Shown here one piece after another: positions 17,643 to 26,589 of a stretch of DNA of 64,000 nt. Position numbers and translations under genes: made by a program. Source of the DNA: Aldersonia sp. NBC_00410 (GTDB taxonomy: Bacteria; Actinomycetota; Actinomycetes; Mycobacteriales; Mycobacteriaceae); contig NZ_JAPENM010000005.1 of assembly GCF_026342035.1 (NCBI RefSeq), positions 248,001 through 312,000 on the forward strand. The letters are read 5' to 3'. The first letter of the stretch is position 1. Each line of letters opens with the position of its first letter. Under the pieces are notes generated by a model. It was not told the origin of the DNA and ran no database searches. It saw only the letters and a program-made list of their open reading frames with translations.

Positions 17643-18892
17643 TGCGCAATCGTTTTGTCCGGATCACAGGCATCGTGGTCGTGGCGATCCTGGTGATCGC
17701 CGGTCTCGTGGTTGGGCAACGGCAGTTGTTCGGACCATGGAAGCTGAGTGCCGACTTCACCACCGCCACGGGTATATACCCGGGTGATGACGTTCGCGTT
17801 TCCGGTGTCAAGGTCGGCACAATCAAATCCATCGACGCCAACGGGACCAGCACCCGAATCGAAATGGCCGTCGATCGTGGGGTGAAGGTCCCGGCCGACG
17901 CCGACGCGATCATCGTGGCGCAAAACCTCGTAGCCGCACGGTACGTCCAGCTGACTCCGTCGTACCGGAACGATGGCCCGACCATGGCGGAGGGCACTCA
18001 TATCCCGCTGGAGCACACCGCCGTTCCGGTGGAGTGGGACGAGGTCAAGGTCCAACTCGACAGGTTGGCGACCGATCTCGGTCCGGACGGTTCCGGTTCC
18101 AGCACGGCCGGCCGATTCATCGACAGCGCCGCGAATGCGATGGCGGGCAACGGTGACAAACTGCGCGAAACGCTCGCGCAGTTGTCCGATGTCGGGCGAA
18201 TCCTCGCCTCGGGCAGCGGAAATATCGTCGACATCATCAAGAACCTGCAGATCTTTGTGTCGACATTGAGCAAGAGCAGCGAGCAGATCGTTCAGTTCGA
18301 GAATCGGCTCGCATCGCTGACCAGTGTGCTGGACGGCAGCCGGTCCGATCTCGATGCCGCGCTGAATAGCCTGTCGGTGGCAGTCATCGATGTGCAGCGA
18401 TTCGTCGCCGAGAACACCGACCGGACCAGCGAGTCGGTGCAGCGCCTCGCGAACGTGACGCAGAATCTCGCCGACCACAAGGACGGACTCGAGGAGTTGC
18501 TGCACGTGTTTCCCACCAGCCTCGCCAACTTCTACAACATGTACAACCCGGAAACCGGCACCCCCGCAGGTGTGTTGGGGCTGAATCAGTTCTCGAATCC
18601 GCTCCAGTTCATCTGCGGCAGCGTGGCGAGTATCGAGAACGTGACGGCTGCCGAGGGCGCGAAGAGGTGCGCCGATTTCCTCGGCCCGATCGCCCCGATG
18701 TTGATGTTCAACACCTTGCCGTTCAAGATCAGCCCGCTGAATTCGCCGAGTCCGCCGTCGGACTTGCTGGTCTACAGCGAGCCCGACCTGATTCCCGCGG
18801 TCGTCGCACCGCCGAATACGCCGAACTCACCGGCAAAGGCACCGGTCGCGATTCCGGATCTATTGGCTCCCTTCGGAAGGCCTAATCCATGA
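17639..18892 (+). CDS. mceD: MCE family protein D
   Basis: A 417-aa Mce subunit. The N-terminal helix (ITGIVVVAILVIAGLVVGQ) precedes the MCE domain (TGIYPGDDVRVSGVKVGTIKSI). The C-terminal 60 residues are Pro-rich with little predicted structure, as usual for the D subunit. It is coupled to mceC and mceE by ATGA overlaps. The substrate cannot be determined from this protein; neighbouring KstR-like sites make a sterol or related lipid plausible. Confidence 0.93.
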   Translation: MMRNRFVRITGIVVVAILVIAGLVVGQRQLFGPWKLSADFTTATGIYPGDDVRVSGVKVGTIKSIDANGTSTRIEMAVDRGVKVPADADAIIVAQNLVAARYVQLTPSYRNDGPTMAEGTHIPLEHTAVPVEWDEVKVQLDRLATDLGPDGSGSSTAGRFIDSAANAMAGNGDKLRETLAQLSDVGRILASGSGNIVDIIKNLQIFVSTLSKSSEQIVQFENRLASLTSVLDGSRSDLDAALNSLSVAVIDVQRFVAENTDRTSESVQRLANVTQNLADHKDGLEELLHVFPTSLANFYNMYNPETGTPAGVLGLNQFSNPLQFICGSVASIENVTAAEGAKRCADFLGPIAPMLMFNTLPFKISPLNSPSPPSDLLVYSEPDLIPAVVAPPNTPNSPAKAPVAIPDLLAPFGRPNP

Positions 18893-20040
18893 GCGCCCGC
18901 AGCGATACTTGGATTCCCAGCCGGGCCGGCCGCCGTGCCCGCCTGGTGGCCGCCGGTTGTGCAGTGGTGGCGTCCGTATCCGGCTGCGGCTGGCAGGGTG
19001 TGAACGCAATGACGCTGCCGGGTGCCGTCGGTAATGGCGGCGGCGCCACGGTCTACCACGCCGAGATCGCCAATGTCGGGACGCTCGAATCGAATTCGCC
19101 CGTGCTGATCGACGATGTCGTGGTCGGCCATGTGGGACCGATGAAGGTCGACGGGTGGCATGCGAATGTCGAGTTCACCGTTGAGCCCGGAGTGAATGTT
19201 CCGGCGAATGCGGTTGCGACCGTCGGTCAGACGAGCCTGCTCGGTTCCATGCACCTCGCGCTCGACCCCCCGGCGGGACAGCAGCCGGAAGGTGCGATCG
19301 CGCCCGGATCGACTATCCCGCTGGATCGCTCGAAAACCTTCCCCTCGACGGAGCAGACGCTCGCGTCGTTGTCGGTGGTGCTCAACGCCGGTGGCCTCGG
19401 TCAGATCGGCGAGATCATCGAGAACTTCAACGATGCCCTCAACGGCAGGCAGGACGCGATCCGTGATTTGCTGCCGCGCCTCGACACCCTGATCGGCACC
19501 CTCGACTCGCAGCGCGGCGAGATCGTGGCAACCATCGACGGTCTCAATCGGCTGTCCGCAACGTTCGCGGGGCAAAGTGCAGTTCTGGACGAGGCACTGG
19601 TGAAGCTCCCGCCCGCTCTCGACGTGCTGCTGCAGGAGCGTCCGAACCTGACCACCGCCATCGACAAGCTGCGGGTGTTCAGCGACACCGCCACCTCGGT
19701 GGTGGACGATGTCAAGTCCGACCTGATCACGGACCTGCGCAACCTGGAGCCGACGCTGAAAGCTCTCGGGGACGTCGGCCCGAAGATCAACGAGGCTGTC
19801 GCCTTCACCGTTGCCTTCCCGTACGGCCAGAAGGGGCTCGACAAGTTCATCAAGGGCGACTATCTGAATCTGGATGCGACCGTCGATCTCACCGTTCCGC
19901 GTCTGCAGCGCTCATTGCTGCTCGGCACCCCGCTGGGTGACCCCAACGCGGTGCTACAGGCGGCAGTGGGAGACCCCGGCTACGCCGCACAGCACACCAA
20001 CGACCCGCTCGGTGCGCCCGTCAATGGAGGGGGACGATGA
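18889..20040 (+). CDS. mceE: MCE family lipoprotein E
   Basis: A 383-aa Mce subunit of the LprK type. The signal peptide ends in a lipobox (VSGC, cysteine 33), after arginine-rich residues RAGRRARL, so the mature protein should be lipid-anchored on the outer face of the membrane. The MCE domain follows (SNSPVLIDDVVVGHVGPM). It is coupled by ATGA to mceD and mceF. Being a lipoprotein rather than membrane-spanning is diagnostic of the fifth mce gene. Confidence 0.94.
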   Translation: MSARSDTWIPSRAGRRARLVAAGCAVVASVSGCGWQGVNAMTLPGAVGNGGGATVYHAEIANVGTLESNSPVLIDDVVVGHVGPMKVDGWHANVEFTVEPGVNVPANAVATVGQTSLLGSMHLALDPPAGQQPEGAIAPGSTIPLDRSKTFPSTEQTLASLSVVLNAGGLGQIGEIIENFNDALNGRQDAIRDLLPRLDTLIGTLDSQRGEIVATIDGLNRLSATFAGQSAVLDEALVKLPPALDVLLQERPNLTTAIDKLRVFSDTATSVVDDVKSDLITDLRNLEPTLKALGDVGPKINEAVAFTVAFPYGQKGLDKFIKGDYLNLDATVDLTVPRLQRSLLLGTPLGDPNAVLQAAVGDPGYAAQHTNDPLGAPVNGGGR

Positions 20041-21536
20041 TCCTGTCGCGCTTCGTGCGCATCCAGTTGGTGATCTTCTCGATTATCGGGATCATCGGCC
20101 TCGTCATGATGTCCGTGAACTACATGCATGTCCCGTCCATGGCCGGGATAGGCCGGATGGATGTGAAGCTGAATCTGCCCGCGGCAGGTGGCCTGTACCG
20201 GTTCGGCAACGTCACCTACCGAGGTCTCGAGGTCGGCAAGGTCACGAAGGTGGAACTGACGGATACCGGCGCGCAGGCCACGCTGTCGATCGACGACTCC
20301 GCAAAGATCCCTGTGGATCTGAAGGCAGAGGTCCGCAGCATCTCGGCGGTCGGTGAGCAGTACGTCGACCTTCGTCCCAACGTCGACTCGGGGCCGTATC
20401 TACACGCGGGCTCGGTCATCGATGCGAACGACACGACGATCCCGCAGCCGGTCGGCCCGATGCTCGACAACGTCAGCAAACTTGTGGGAAGTATTTCCAC
20501 CGAGAGCATGAGCAGCCTGCTCGATGAGACGTACAAGGGCCTCAACGGGGCCGGCGACGACCTCGGCTCGGTGATCGATTCGGCATCCACCCTCGTCGGC
20601 GATGTCAACGGCGTCTCGGATCAGACGGCCGCGCTCATCGAAGACAGTGTGCCCCTGCTCGATTCGCAGGTGCGGTCGACCGACGCGATCGACGTCTGGT
20701 CGCGGAGCCTGGCCGGAGTTACCGATCAGTTGGTGACCAACGAGCCGCAGATCCGCTCCATCCTGGCTACCGCGCCGGCTGCGGTGAACGACACCACACA
20801 GCTGCTCGATTCGGTCAAGCTGACCCTGCCTGTCATGCTGGCAAGTCTCGGCACAGTCGGCCAGGTCGCCGTCACCTACCATCCGGCGCTCGAGCAGTTG
20901 CTCGTGCTGTTCCCGCCGGCGATGATGGCGCTCCAGTCGTACCACCCCGAGAACAACGTCATGGGCCTCGGGATGGGCGACTTCCGCATCAGCGGCTTCT
21001 CCGATCCGCCGCCCTGCACCGTCGGCTTCCTGCCGCCGTCGGCGAGGCGCCCAGGGTGGGACACGACGACCATCGACACGCCCGACGGGCTGTACTGCAA
21101 GCTGCCGCAGGACTCGCCGGTCGCTGTGCGCGGCGCCAGAAACTTCCCCTGCATGTCGAAGCCGGGCAAGCGTGCTCCGACAGCTGCGATGTGCGACAGC
21201 GACGAGAACTTCGAACCGCTGGCGAACGAGGAGCCTGTCGTCGGCCCTTACCCGCATGACCCGAGTCTCGAAGCGCAGGGCGTAGCACCGGATTCGCGTT
21301 ACCTGCCGCCCGACCAGCAGGCGCCTCCAATGTCCTCGATCGTGCCGCCAACTCCGCCGCGGAATACCCCGGCCGCCTACAGCGGGACGGGCACGACCAA
21401 CGGACCGACCATGGCCAGTGCGCAATACGATCCGACCACGGGTCGATATGTGACGCCCGATGGGCACGCATTCGCGCAGAGTGATCTGGTGAGCCCCGCG
21501 GCGAACCGGACCTGGCAGGACATGCTGGCGCACTGA
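20037..21536 (+). CDS. mceF: MCE family protein F
   Basis: A 499-aa Mce subunit with an N-terminal helix (IQLVIFSIIGIIGLVMM), an MCE domain (GGLYRFGNVTYRGLEVGKVTKV), a helical tunnel region and a long Pro/Thr-rich tail from about residue 385. Cysteines in PPCTVGF, LYCKLP, FPCMSK and AAMCDS are typical of F subunits and probably form disulfides outside the membrane. It is the last gene of the operon. The gene to its right is convergent, separated by 96 bp with an inverted repeat. Confidence 0.93.
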   Translation: MILSRFVRIQLVIFSIIGIIGLVMMSVNYMHVPSMAGIGRMDVKLNLPAAGGLYRFGNVTYRGLEVGKVTKVELTDTGAQATLSIDDSAKIPVDLKAEVRSISAVGEQYVDLRPNVDSGPYLHAGSVIDANDTTIPQPVGPMLDNVSKLVGSISTESMSSLLDETYKGLNGAGDDLGSVIDSASTLVGDVNGVSDQTAALIEDSVPLLDSQVRSTDAIDVWSRSLAGVTDQLVTNEPQIRSILATAPAAVNDTTQLLDSVKLTLPVMLASLGTVGQVAVTYHPALEQLLVLFPPAMMALQSYHPENNVMGLGMGDFRISGFSDPPPCTVGFLPPSARRPGWDTTTIDTPDGLYCKLPQDSPVAVRGARNFPCMSKPGKRAPTAAMCDSDENFEPLANEEPVVGPYPHDPSLEAQGVAPDSRYLPPDQQAPPMSSIVPPTPPRNTPAAYSGTGTTNGPTMASAQYDPTTGRYVTPDGHAFAQSDLVSPAANRTWQDMLAH

Positions 21537-21563
21537 GGGGTTGATCTCGATCCGAGTGAAATA

Positions 21564-21586
21564 GATTGTCACTCAGTATGACAGTC
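21564..21586. repeat. Imperfect inverted repeat in the mceF-tetR convergent gap
   Basis: GATTGTCA and TGACAGTC flank CTCAGTA, with 7 of 8 arm positions paired. It could be a weak terminator stem between the convergent genes or an operator; it lacks a T-run, so the terminator reading is not strong. Confidence 0.3.
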
Positions 21587-21632
21587 GCCACCGGTCGACC
21601 AGAGGAATGAGCCGACGCTCCTAGAGGCGCAG

Positions 21633-22214
21633 TCAATCACCTTGTGCAACAACCGCTGCGATAAGACTATGAATAGTCGCCGCGAGGCGCGCGGTGTGAC
21701 GGGTCCGAATGTGATGGAGGACAACGTCTGGATCGAGAGTGCTCAACAGGACTCTCGCCAGTATCGTCGCATCGACGTCTGGTCTGGCCTCGATGAGCAG
21801 CCCAGCTATGTGGCGATGCCAGAAGGCGTTGATCTCGTCCGCTTGTGCATGCGAGGTCGCGTTGTCGTGAGCCCTCATCAGCTCGACGTTGTCCACAATC
21901 AACTCGAACATGGCGTCGAAGAAGGCGAGGAGTCTGTCGGCGGCTGGTGCGCCCGGCCCCAGGGGCGGCGGCCCATCGATCACAGCCTCACGAAGAGCTT
22001 GAGCACGTTCGACCACCAGGGCTTCCATCAGTCCCGCTCGGCTGCCGAAGCGGTGAAAGATGGTGCCTTTGCCGACCCCTGCGGCTGCCGCAATCTGCTC
22101 GATGGAGATGTTGCCGGCGCCGAATTGCGCCAGTAGCTCGTCCGTCGCGTCGAGGATGGCGCGCCGGTTGCGAGCTGCATCGCTTCGTTCGCGCTTCAAA
22201 CCCTGCTGACCCAT
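21633..22214 (-). CDS. TetR/AcrR family transcriptional regulator
   Basis: A 193-aa regulator from ATG 22214; a longer TTG-started form from 22238 is less likely. The DNA-binding segment is ISIEQIAAAAGVGKGTIFHRF with GSRAGLM, and the C-terminal half resembles the SbtR-like ligand domain. It is divergent from the Rieske-less oxygenase gene. Two related inverted repeats (22240-22254 and 22273-22289) sit in the shared promoter, so it very probably represses itself and the oxygenase operon. Confidence 0.88.
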   Translation of the reverse strand: MGQQGLKRERSDAARNRRAILDATDELLAQFGAGNISIEQIAAAAGVGKGTIFHRFGSRAGLMEALVVERAQALREAVIDGPPPLGPGAPAADRLLAFFDAMFELIVDNVELMRAHDNATSHAQADEINAFWHRHIAGLLIEARPDVDATILARVLLSTLDPDVVLHHIRTRHTARLAATIHSLIAAVVAQGD

Positions 22215-22239
22215 GTGTGCATCCCAAGCGATTGACAAG

Positions 22240-22254
22240 TTGACCGTTGGTCCA
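22240..22254. promoter_or_regulatory. Operator half of a pair: TTGACCGTTGGTCCA
   Basis: An imperfect inverted repeat (TGACC-GTT-GGTCCA) just upstream of the TetR start. It matches the perfect copy at 22273-22289, with the same ACC-N3-GGT core and spacing. Confidence 0.55.
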
Positions 22255-22272
22255 TATCGTACAGGGAGTTAA

Positions 22273-22289
22273 GTGGACCGGTGGTCCAC
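22273..22289. promoter_or_regulatory. Perfect operator GTGGACC-GGT-GGTCCAC
   Basis: A 17-bp perfect inverted repeat (7-bp arms) between the divergent TetR and oxygenase genes, 111 bp before the oxygenase ATG. With the site at 22240-22254 it gives a consensus near TGGACC-G(G/T)T-GGTCCA. Confidence 0.65.
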
Positions 22290-22400
22290 CTTTGGGGGCC
22301 GGCCCGCGGAAACCCCAAGGCTCATCTTTATCGCCGAGCAATTTCTTGCTTGTTGCGGCAAAGATCCGTCGTCATTCAGTTGTCGGGAAGGACACCGCGC

Positions 22401-23582
22401 ATGGCACATTTTCCGAAACCGCCAGAAGGAAGTTGGACCGCGCATTTCGGTCTCGACACCGGACCGATGTCATACGACGACTCGATCAGCCCGGACTACT
22501 TCGAGGTCGAACGCGAGGCCGTCTTCGGGCATTCGTGGCTCAATGTCGGGCGGGTCGAGCAGGCTCCGAACGCCGGCACGTTCTTCGTCAAGCCGATCGA
22601 TGCGGTCCGCTCATCGGTGGTGGTCGTCCGAGATGGCAATGGAGAATTGCGCGCCTGGCGTTTTGCACTCGGCGACCACTTCGCTTTTCTGCAACAGGAA
22701 ACCTTCGAAATCGGAAACGACGAGTCGGGTTTGACCCCACTGCAACTCGATGTCTGGGAGGGGTTTGTCTTCGTCAACTTCGACGAAGGCAACTCTCGGT
22801 CGCTGGAGGACTACCTTGGCAAGTTCGCCGCAGGTATGAAGGGCTATCCCTTCGACAAGATGACGCACGTATACAAGTTCCAGTCGCATGTGCGCAGCAA
22901 CTGGAAACTCTATATCGACGCGTTTGCCGAGTTCTATCACGCGCCGGTGCTGCACGCGAAGCAGTACGTGTCCGACGAATCGGCAAAACTGATGGGCTAC
23001 GGCTTCGAGGCGCTGCACTATGACGTCGACGGCCCGCACGGCATGGTGTCGTCGTGGGGTGGCATGGCACCGCCCAAGGATCCGATGATGGTCAAGCCGA
23101 CCGAACGTGTCCTGCGGAGCGGAAACTTCGGCCCGTGGGACAAACCCGACATCCCCGAACTCGCCACTCTCCCGTCAGGACTCAATCCGACCAAACACCG
23201 GGCTTGGGGCCTGGACTCCTACGTCTTCTTCCCGAACTTCATGATCGTGGTGTGGGAGCCGGGTTGGTATCTGACGTATCACTACTGGCCGACCGCTTAC
23301 AACGAGCACATCTTCGAGGGCACGCTGTACATGGCGCCGCCCAAAACTCCCTCCGACCGGATGCGCCAGGAACTGGCGGCGGTCACCTTCAAGGAGTTCA
23401 GCCTTCAGGACTGCAATACGCTCGAGGCGACCCAGACCATGCTCGAGACGAGAGCGGTTTCTCGGTTCCCTCTCTGCGATCAGGAAGTCCTGCTCCGGCA
23501 CTTGCACACGTCGGCACAGCGCTTTGTCGAGGACGTTCAACGCCGCTCCGGGGCACCATCACTGTCCGCGACCCATCGGTAA
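22401..23582 (+). CDS. Ring-hydroxylating oxygenase alpha-subunit-like protein lacking the Rieske cluster site
   Basis: A 393-aa protein related to aromatic ring-hydroxylating oxygenase alpha subunits. The catalytic domain is intact: NWKLYIDAFAEFYHAPVLH supplies histidines 180 and 185 and bridging carboxylate Glu177, and Asp337 in LQDCNTLEATQ matches the third iron ligand. The N-terminal framework VVVVRDGNGELRA and DVWEGFVFVNF of the Rieske domain is kept. The CxH...CxxH segment between them is missing, and no cysteine replaces it. The frame is open, so this is a tidy loss. Start ATG 22401 has GGGAAGGA upstream. Without the cluster it cannot take electrons in the usual way; it may use another donor, or have a non-redox role. 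Confidence 0.8.
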   Translation: MAHFPKPPEGSWTAHFGLDTGPMSYDDSISPDYFEVEREAVFGHSWLNVGRVEQAPNAGTFFVKPIDAVRSSVVVVRDGNGELRAWRFALGDHFAFLQQETFEIGNDESGLTPLQLDVWEGFVFVNFDEGNSRSLEDYLGKFAAGMKGYPFDKMTHVYKFQSHVRSNWKLYIDAFAEFYHAPVLHAKQYVSDESAKLMGYGFEALHYDVDGPHGMVSSWGGMAPPKDPMMVKPTERVLRSGNFGPWDKPDIPELATLPSGLNPTKHRAWGLDSYVFFPNFMIVVWEPGWYLTYHYWPTAYNEHIFEGTLYMAPPKTPSDRMRQELAAVTFKEFSLQDCNTLEATQTMLETRAVSRFPLCDQEVLLRHLHTSAQRFVEDVQRRSGAPSLSATHR

Positions 23583-23602
23583 CGATCACAGGAGACTGAA
23601 AC

Positions 23603-23932
23603 GTGTCCACCACACTTCCCGCGGCCTTCGCCGATCTCGAGCCGTTTGCCGACTGGGCGCTCCAATCCGAAGGTGATCGCTACGCAAAGCGACTGTCGAG
23701 CACTATGGATGAGTTGCAGGAATTCTACGACGCCGCCTTCCCGCGTCTTGGTGACGCCGCCACCTACCTCGACGAGTTCACACTCGAGGCGTTGCCCGAC
23801 GATGCCTATCGGCTTCTCCTGCTGACGTATTCGCTGATCAACGTTTCGTTCCCGATCGAGGCGTGGCGTCAGCCTCGCGTGCCCGACACCGGCGCGGCGA
23901 GCATGGACGCCATCATCGAACCTGTTCCCTGA
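23603..23932 (+). CDS. Small conserved hypothetical protein in the Rieske-less oxygenase operon
   Basis: A 109-aa acidic, helical soluble protein with no recognised domain. A GTG start at 23603 has AGGAGA eight bases upstream, 20 bp after the oxygenase-like gene. It has no cysteines, so it cannot be an iron-sulfur electron carrier replacing the missing Rieske cluster. Size and position recall the small beta subunits that accompany some ring hydroxylases, but no sequence link is visible. A subunit or chaperone of the upstream protein is the simplest guess. Confidence 0.7.
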   Translation: MSTTLPAAFADLEPFADWALQSEGDRYAKRLSSTMDELQEFYDAAFPRLGDAATYLDEFTLEALPDDAYRLLLLTYSLINVSFPIEAWRQPRVPDTGAASMDAIIEPVP

Positions 23933-23965
23933 CAGCAGGCCATTTTCAGAAAGGTGTTTTGTAGC

Positions 23966-24802
23966 ATGAATGAATCCAATCGGCATCACCTTTCCGGGAT
24001 GCAAACGGCGGCACTGACACCCGCACTGGGTGTCGAGGTATCCGGTGTCGACGATTTGACTGATGACATGGTGGCCATCCGCTGCCTGGAGGCCCTCAAA
24101 TGGCGTGGCGTGTTGCTGATTCGTGGACTCGACCTCGACGACTCGCAGCAGATTGCGTTCAGTGCGAAACTCGGCGATGTACTCGCTCCCGGCGGGAAAG
24201 GGATCTTCACAGTCTCCCTCGATCCTGCCAAGAACTCGATGGCTGAATATCTCAGGGGAACGTTCAACTGGCACATCGACGACACCACCAACGACGTTCC
24301 GGCAAAGGCGACCATGCTCACCGCCCGCCACGTTGCCATGGTCGGCGGCGGTACCGAGTTCGCGAGCACCTACGTCGCGTACGAGAACCTGCCCGAGCGC
24401 GACCGCGAGCGCTACGACGGGTTACGGGTCGTGCACAGCTTCGAGGCTTCGCAACGGGCCGTATACCCCGAACCCAGCGAGAAGCAGGTAGCTGCTTGGC
24501 GGACCCAGCCCACCCACGAAACGTCATTGGTCTGGAATCGCATAGACGGTCGCCGGTCATTGGCGATCGGTGCCACCGCAGATCACATTGTCGGCATGGG
24601 AACGCAGGAAAGCCGAGAACTCCTTGACGAACTCCTTGTCTGGTCGACCCAGGAGCAATTCTGTTATACCCACGACTGGAAGGTTGGCGATGTCGTGATC
24701 TGGGACAACACCGGAATGCTGCACCGGGCACTGCCCTACGCCCCGACATCGGAACGAACCATGAAGCGCACCACCATTGCTGGGAACGAACCGTGGGCGT
24801 GA
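23966..24802 (+). CDS. TauD/TfdA-family Fe(II)/2-oxoglutarate dioxygenase
   Basis: A 278-aa protein. The iron-binding HxD is in NWHIDDTTNDVPAKATML and the distal histidine in DNTGMLHRALPY, followed by the 2-oxoglutarate-binding arginine in ERTMKRTT. It therefore looks like an active TauD/TfdA oxygenase, which would hydroxylate or cleave a small acid using 2-oxoglutarate and oxygen. It is the third gene of the operon controlled by the TetR at 21633. An independent oxygenase next to a cluster-less Rieske relative suggests both act on one pathway. ATG 23966 is favoured over 23954. Confidence 0.85.
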   Translation: MNESNRHHLSGMQTAALTPALGVEVSGVDDLTDDMVAIRCLEALKWRGVLLIRGLDLDDSQQIAFSAKLGDVLAPGGKGIFTVSLDPAKNSMAEYLRGTFNWHIDDTTNDVPAKATMLTARHVAMVGGGTEFASTYVAYENLPERDRERYDGLRVVHSFEASQRAVYPEPSEKQVAAWRTQPTHETSLVWNRIDGRRSLAIGATADHIVGMGTQESRELLDELLVWSTQEQFCYTHDWKVGDVVIWDNTGMLHRALPYAPTSERTMKRTTIAGNEPWA

Positions 24803-24932
24803 ATTAGCGGTGGTCACAGGCGGCGGCTCCGCGGTAGGAGCGGTGGACGCCCCGCACCTCGTCGGCGCGGGCCACAACGAAGCACGGCCATCACGGTGAA
24901 ATACACGACCGCCCTGTTTCCTGGAGAATGAG

Positions 24933-25535
24933 ATGCAACCTACTACGAGCCGCCTCGCTGATAAAGGCATCGGCGGCACGGAGCAGTTCGGCCGTGTCTT
25001 CGCTTGCGACCGGGAGCGCAACAGATACAGGATGGCAGTCCTCGGCACAAGCGTGGCCGAGATTGTGCAACACGCGGGCGGCCTGCTGTTCGACTACGGA
25101 ATCGCCGGCTGGGACCTCATCGTGCTGGGCCCGGCGGACACCAGGTGCCGGGCCCTTCAGATTCTCGGCACCCACACTTTCACTCCGGACTCGGCACTGT
25201 CCTCGAGTGTGAATCAAGCAGCATTGTCAGGCGAGGATCCGCAGATTCACGTCGTCGTTGGGGCGGAAGGCCTCTTTCGCGATCAACCGCGAATGAACGA
25301 AGCGGTATCGGAGCTATTCGACTGCAACTGCGCCGATGTCATGCTGTGGAGCAACCCGAACGAGACCGATCTTCCACGAATGACCAAGTACCGAATGAGC
25401 AACGCCGCAAGGGCATTCAAAGCGCAAGCTCTCTGCGCCGCCGGCACAACTCCGCTCGACGGCGATGCACACACAGAATTCTTCATACCAGTTCGGACTT
25501 CTGGTGGCCGCATAGCCGTCGAGTGTTGCGGCTAG
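24933..25535 (+). CDS. Conserved hypothetical protein, second member of the 11756-12262 family
   Basis: A 200-aa soluble protein of unknown function. Blocks IVQHAGGLLFDYGIAGWDL, RALQILGTHTF and AARAFKAQALCAAGTTP align with the 168-aa protein at 11756-12262. The ATG at 24933 has GGAG seven bases upstream and adds about 30 residues at the N-terminus; a start at 25032 would match the shorter paralogue. It lies 130 bp after the TauD-like gene on the same strand. The sequence offers no catalytic motif. Recurrence beside TetR-controlled oxygenase genes is the main clue. Confidence 0.65.
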   Translation: MQPTTSRLADKGIGGTEQFGRVFACDRERNRYRMAVLGTSVAEIVQHAGGLLFDYGIAGWDLIVLGPADTRCRALQILGTHTFTPDSALSSSVNQAALSGEDPQIHVVVGAEGLFRDQPRMNEAVSELFDCNCADVMLWSNPNETDLPRMTKYRMSNAARAFKAQALCAAGTTPLDGDAHTEFFIPVRTSGGRIAVECCG

Positions 25536-25791
25536 CGGGGAACCATCGTACTGAGCAAAGCCCTCGATGACGGATTGCGAGCACAGCGGCACCGAGGACC
25601 GGTTCGAATCTTCGGACCCGCCTGCATCTGTCCACGACGGGCGTGGTGGGACGAAAAGGGCATGTCACGATCAAGTGATGGCCGGGTACTCGGTCAATCC
25701 TGCGGCACCCACCCCGGACTCGAAACCCGTTGGTCAACAACGGTTGAAGCCGGCCGAGTCGCATCTCCCGAGTCACAAAAAGGAAGTGGAC

Positions 25792-26394
25792 ATGATGAAT
25801 CAAAACGGGGTAGGTCAGGACCGGTTGCATCCGCTGGCGGCCGAACAGTGGGGCGAAGAGGAATACGCCGCCTTCGGCGCGCTCCTCGGAATGCCCGGCG
25901 AGAAGGTTCCCCGCGCGGGGTCCGGCCATACCCACGACCCGATGAAGTTCGATGTCATCGGACTGCTCGTCCGGCACCCCGACCTGGCCAGGGCATTCCT
26001 CGCTTTCAACGGCTTCCTGATCCAGCGTGGCGAACTGCCGTCGCGCTTGCGGGAGTTGGCGATAATGCGGGTCATCCACCGACATCGTTCGGCATACGAA
26101 TGGGGACAGCACGTCCGCATGGCATCCGAAAACGGCGTATTCGCCGAGGATATCGACAAACTTGCCCAGGGTAATGCGGGTTTCAAAGGCAGTGACCGGG
26201 TCGTCCTCGAGTTCACCGACGAACTGCTGGCAAACGGCCACGCGCAGTGGGATGCCTGGCAGCGACTAGTCGAAACCGTCGGCGAACGACAGGCAATGGA
26301 ACTGATCTTCGTCGTGGGCAGCTACGTCCTTGCCGCAATGGCGTTCGAAACGTGGCGCCTGCCGGCCTCGCCAGGCGCAGCGCAACTGCCGTAG
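25792..26394 (+). CDS. Carboxymuconolactone decarboxylase (CMD/AhpD-like) family protein
   Basis: A 200-aa all-helical protein of the CMD family. The central helix RELAIMRVIHRHRSAYEWGQHVRMA keeps the Glu and His positions, but the CxxC of AhpD peroxidases is absent, so it is not a disulfide reductase. Such proteins accompany aromatic and steroid catabolic genes and may be decarboxylases or isomerases. Start ATG 25792 (or 25795) is chosen because AGGAAGTGG lies just upstream; the frame extends further without a better start. It is the last rightward gene before a convergent junction at 26.5 kb. Confidence 0.82.
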   Translation: MMNQNGVGQDRLHPLAAEQWGEEEYAAFGALLGMPGEKVPRAGSGHTHDPMKFDVIGLLVRHPDLARAFLAFNGFLIQRGELPSRLRELAIMRVIHRHRSAYEWGQHVRMASENGVFAEDIDKLAQGNAGFKGSDRVVLEFTDELLANGHAQWDAWQRLVETVGERQAMELIFVVGSYVLAAMAFETWRLPASPGAAQLP

Positions 26395-26589
26395 TCCGCC
26401 CAAAAGCCCCGTCATTTATCGCCGACCACCCCGTCGTCGCCCGCTAGGGCCGGCAGGAAATCCAGGCACAGGTTGTCCCGCAGGAAGGTGAAGCGGAGGC
26501 ATCTGAGCTACTCCAGCCCGTTGGTGAAAGGGGAATGTCGTGATTCGGCTGGAGACGTGGAATTTGGAGAATCTGTTCTGTGCCGGTAC

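Noticed and set aside
21564-21586. Intrinsic terminator between mceF and tetR
   Set aside because: The stem is AT-rich with a loop but no T-run; kept only as a weak repeat.
22401-23582. Frameshift as the cause of the missing Rieske site
   Set aside because: The reading frame stays in family register on both sides with no premature stop, so the segment is deleted rather than shifted.
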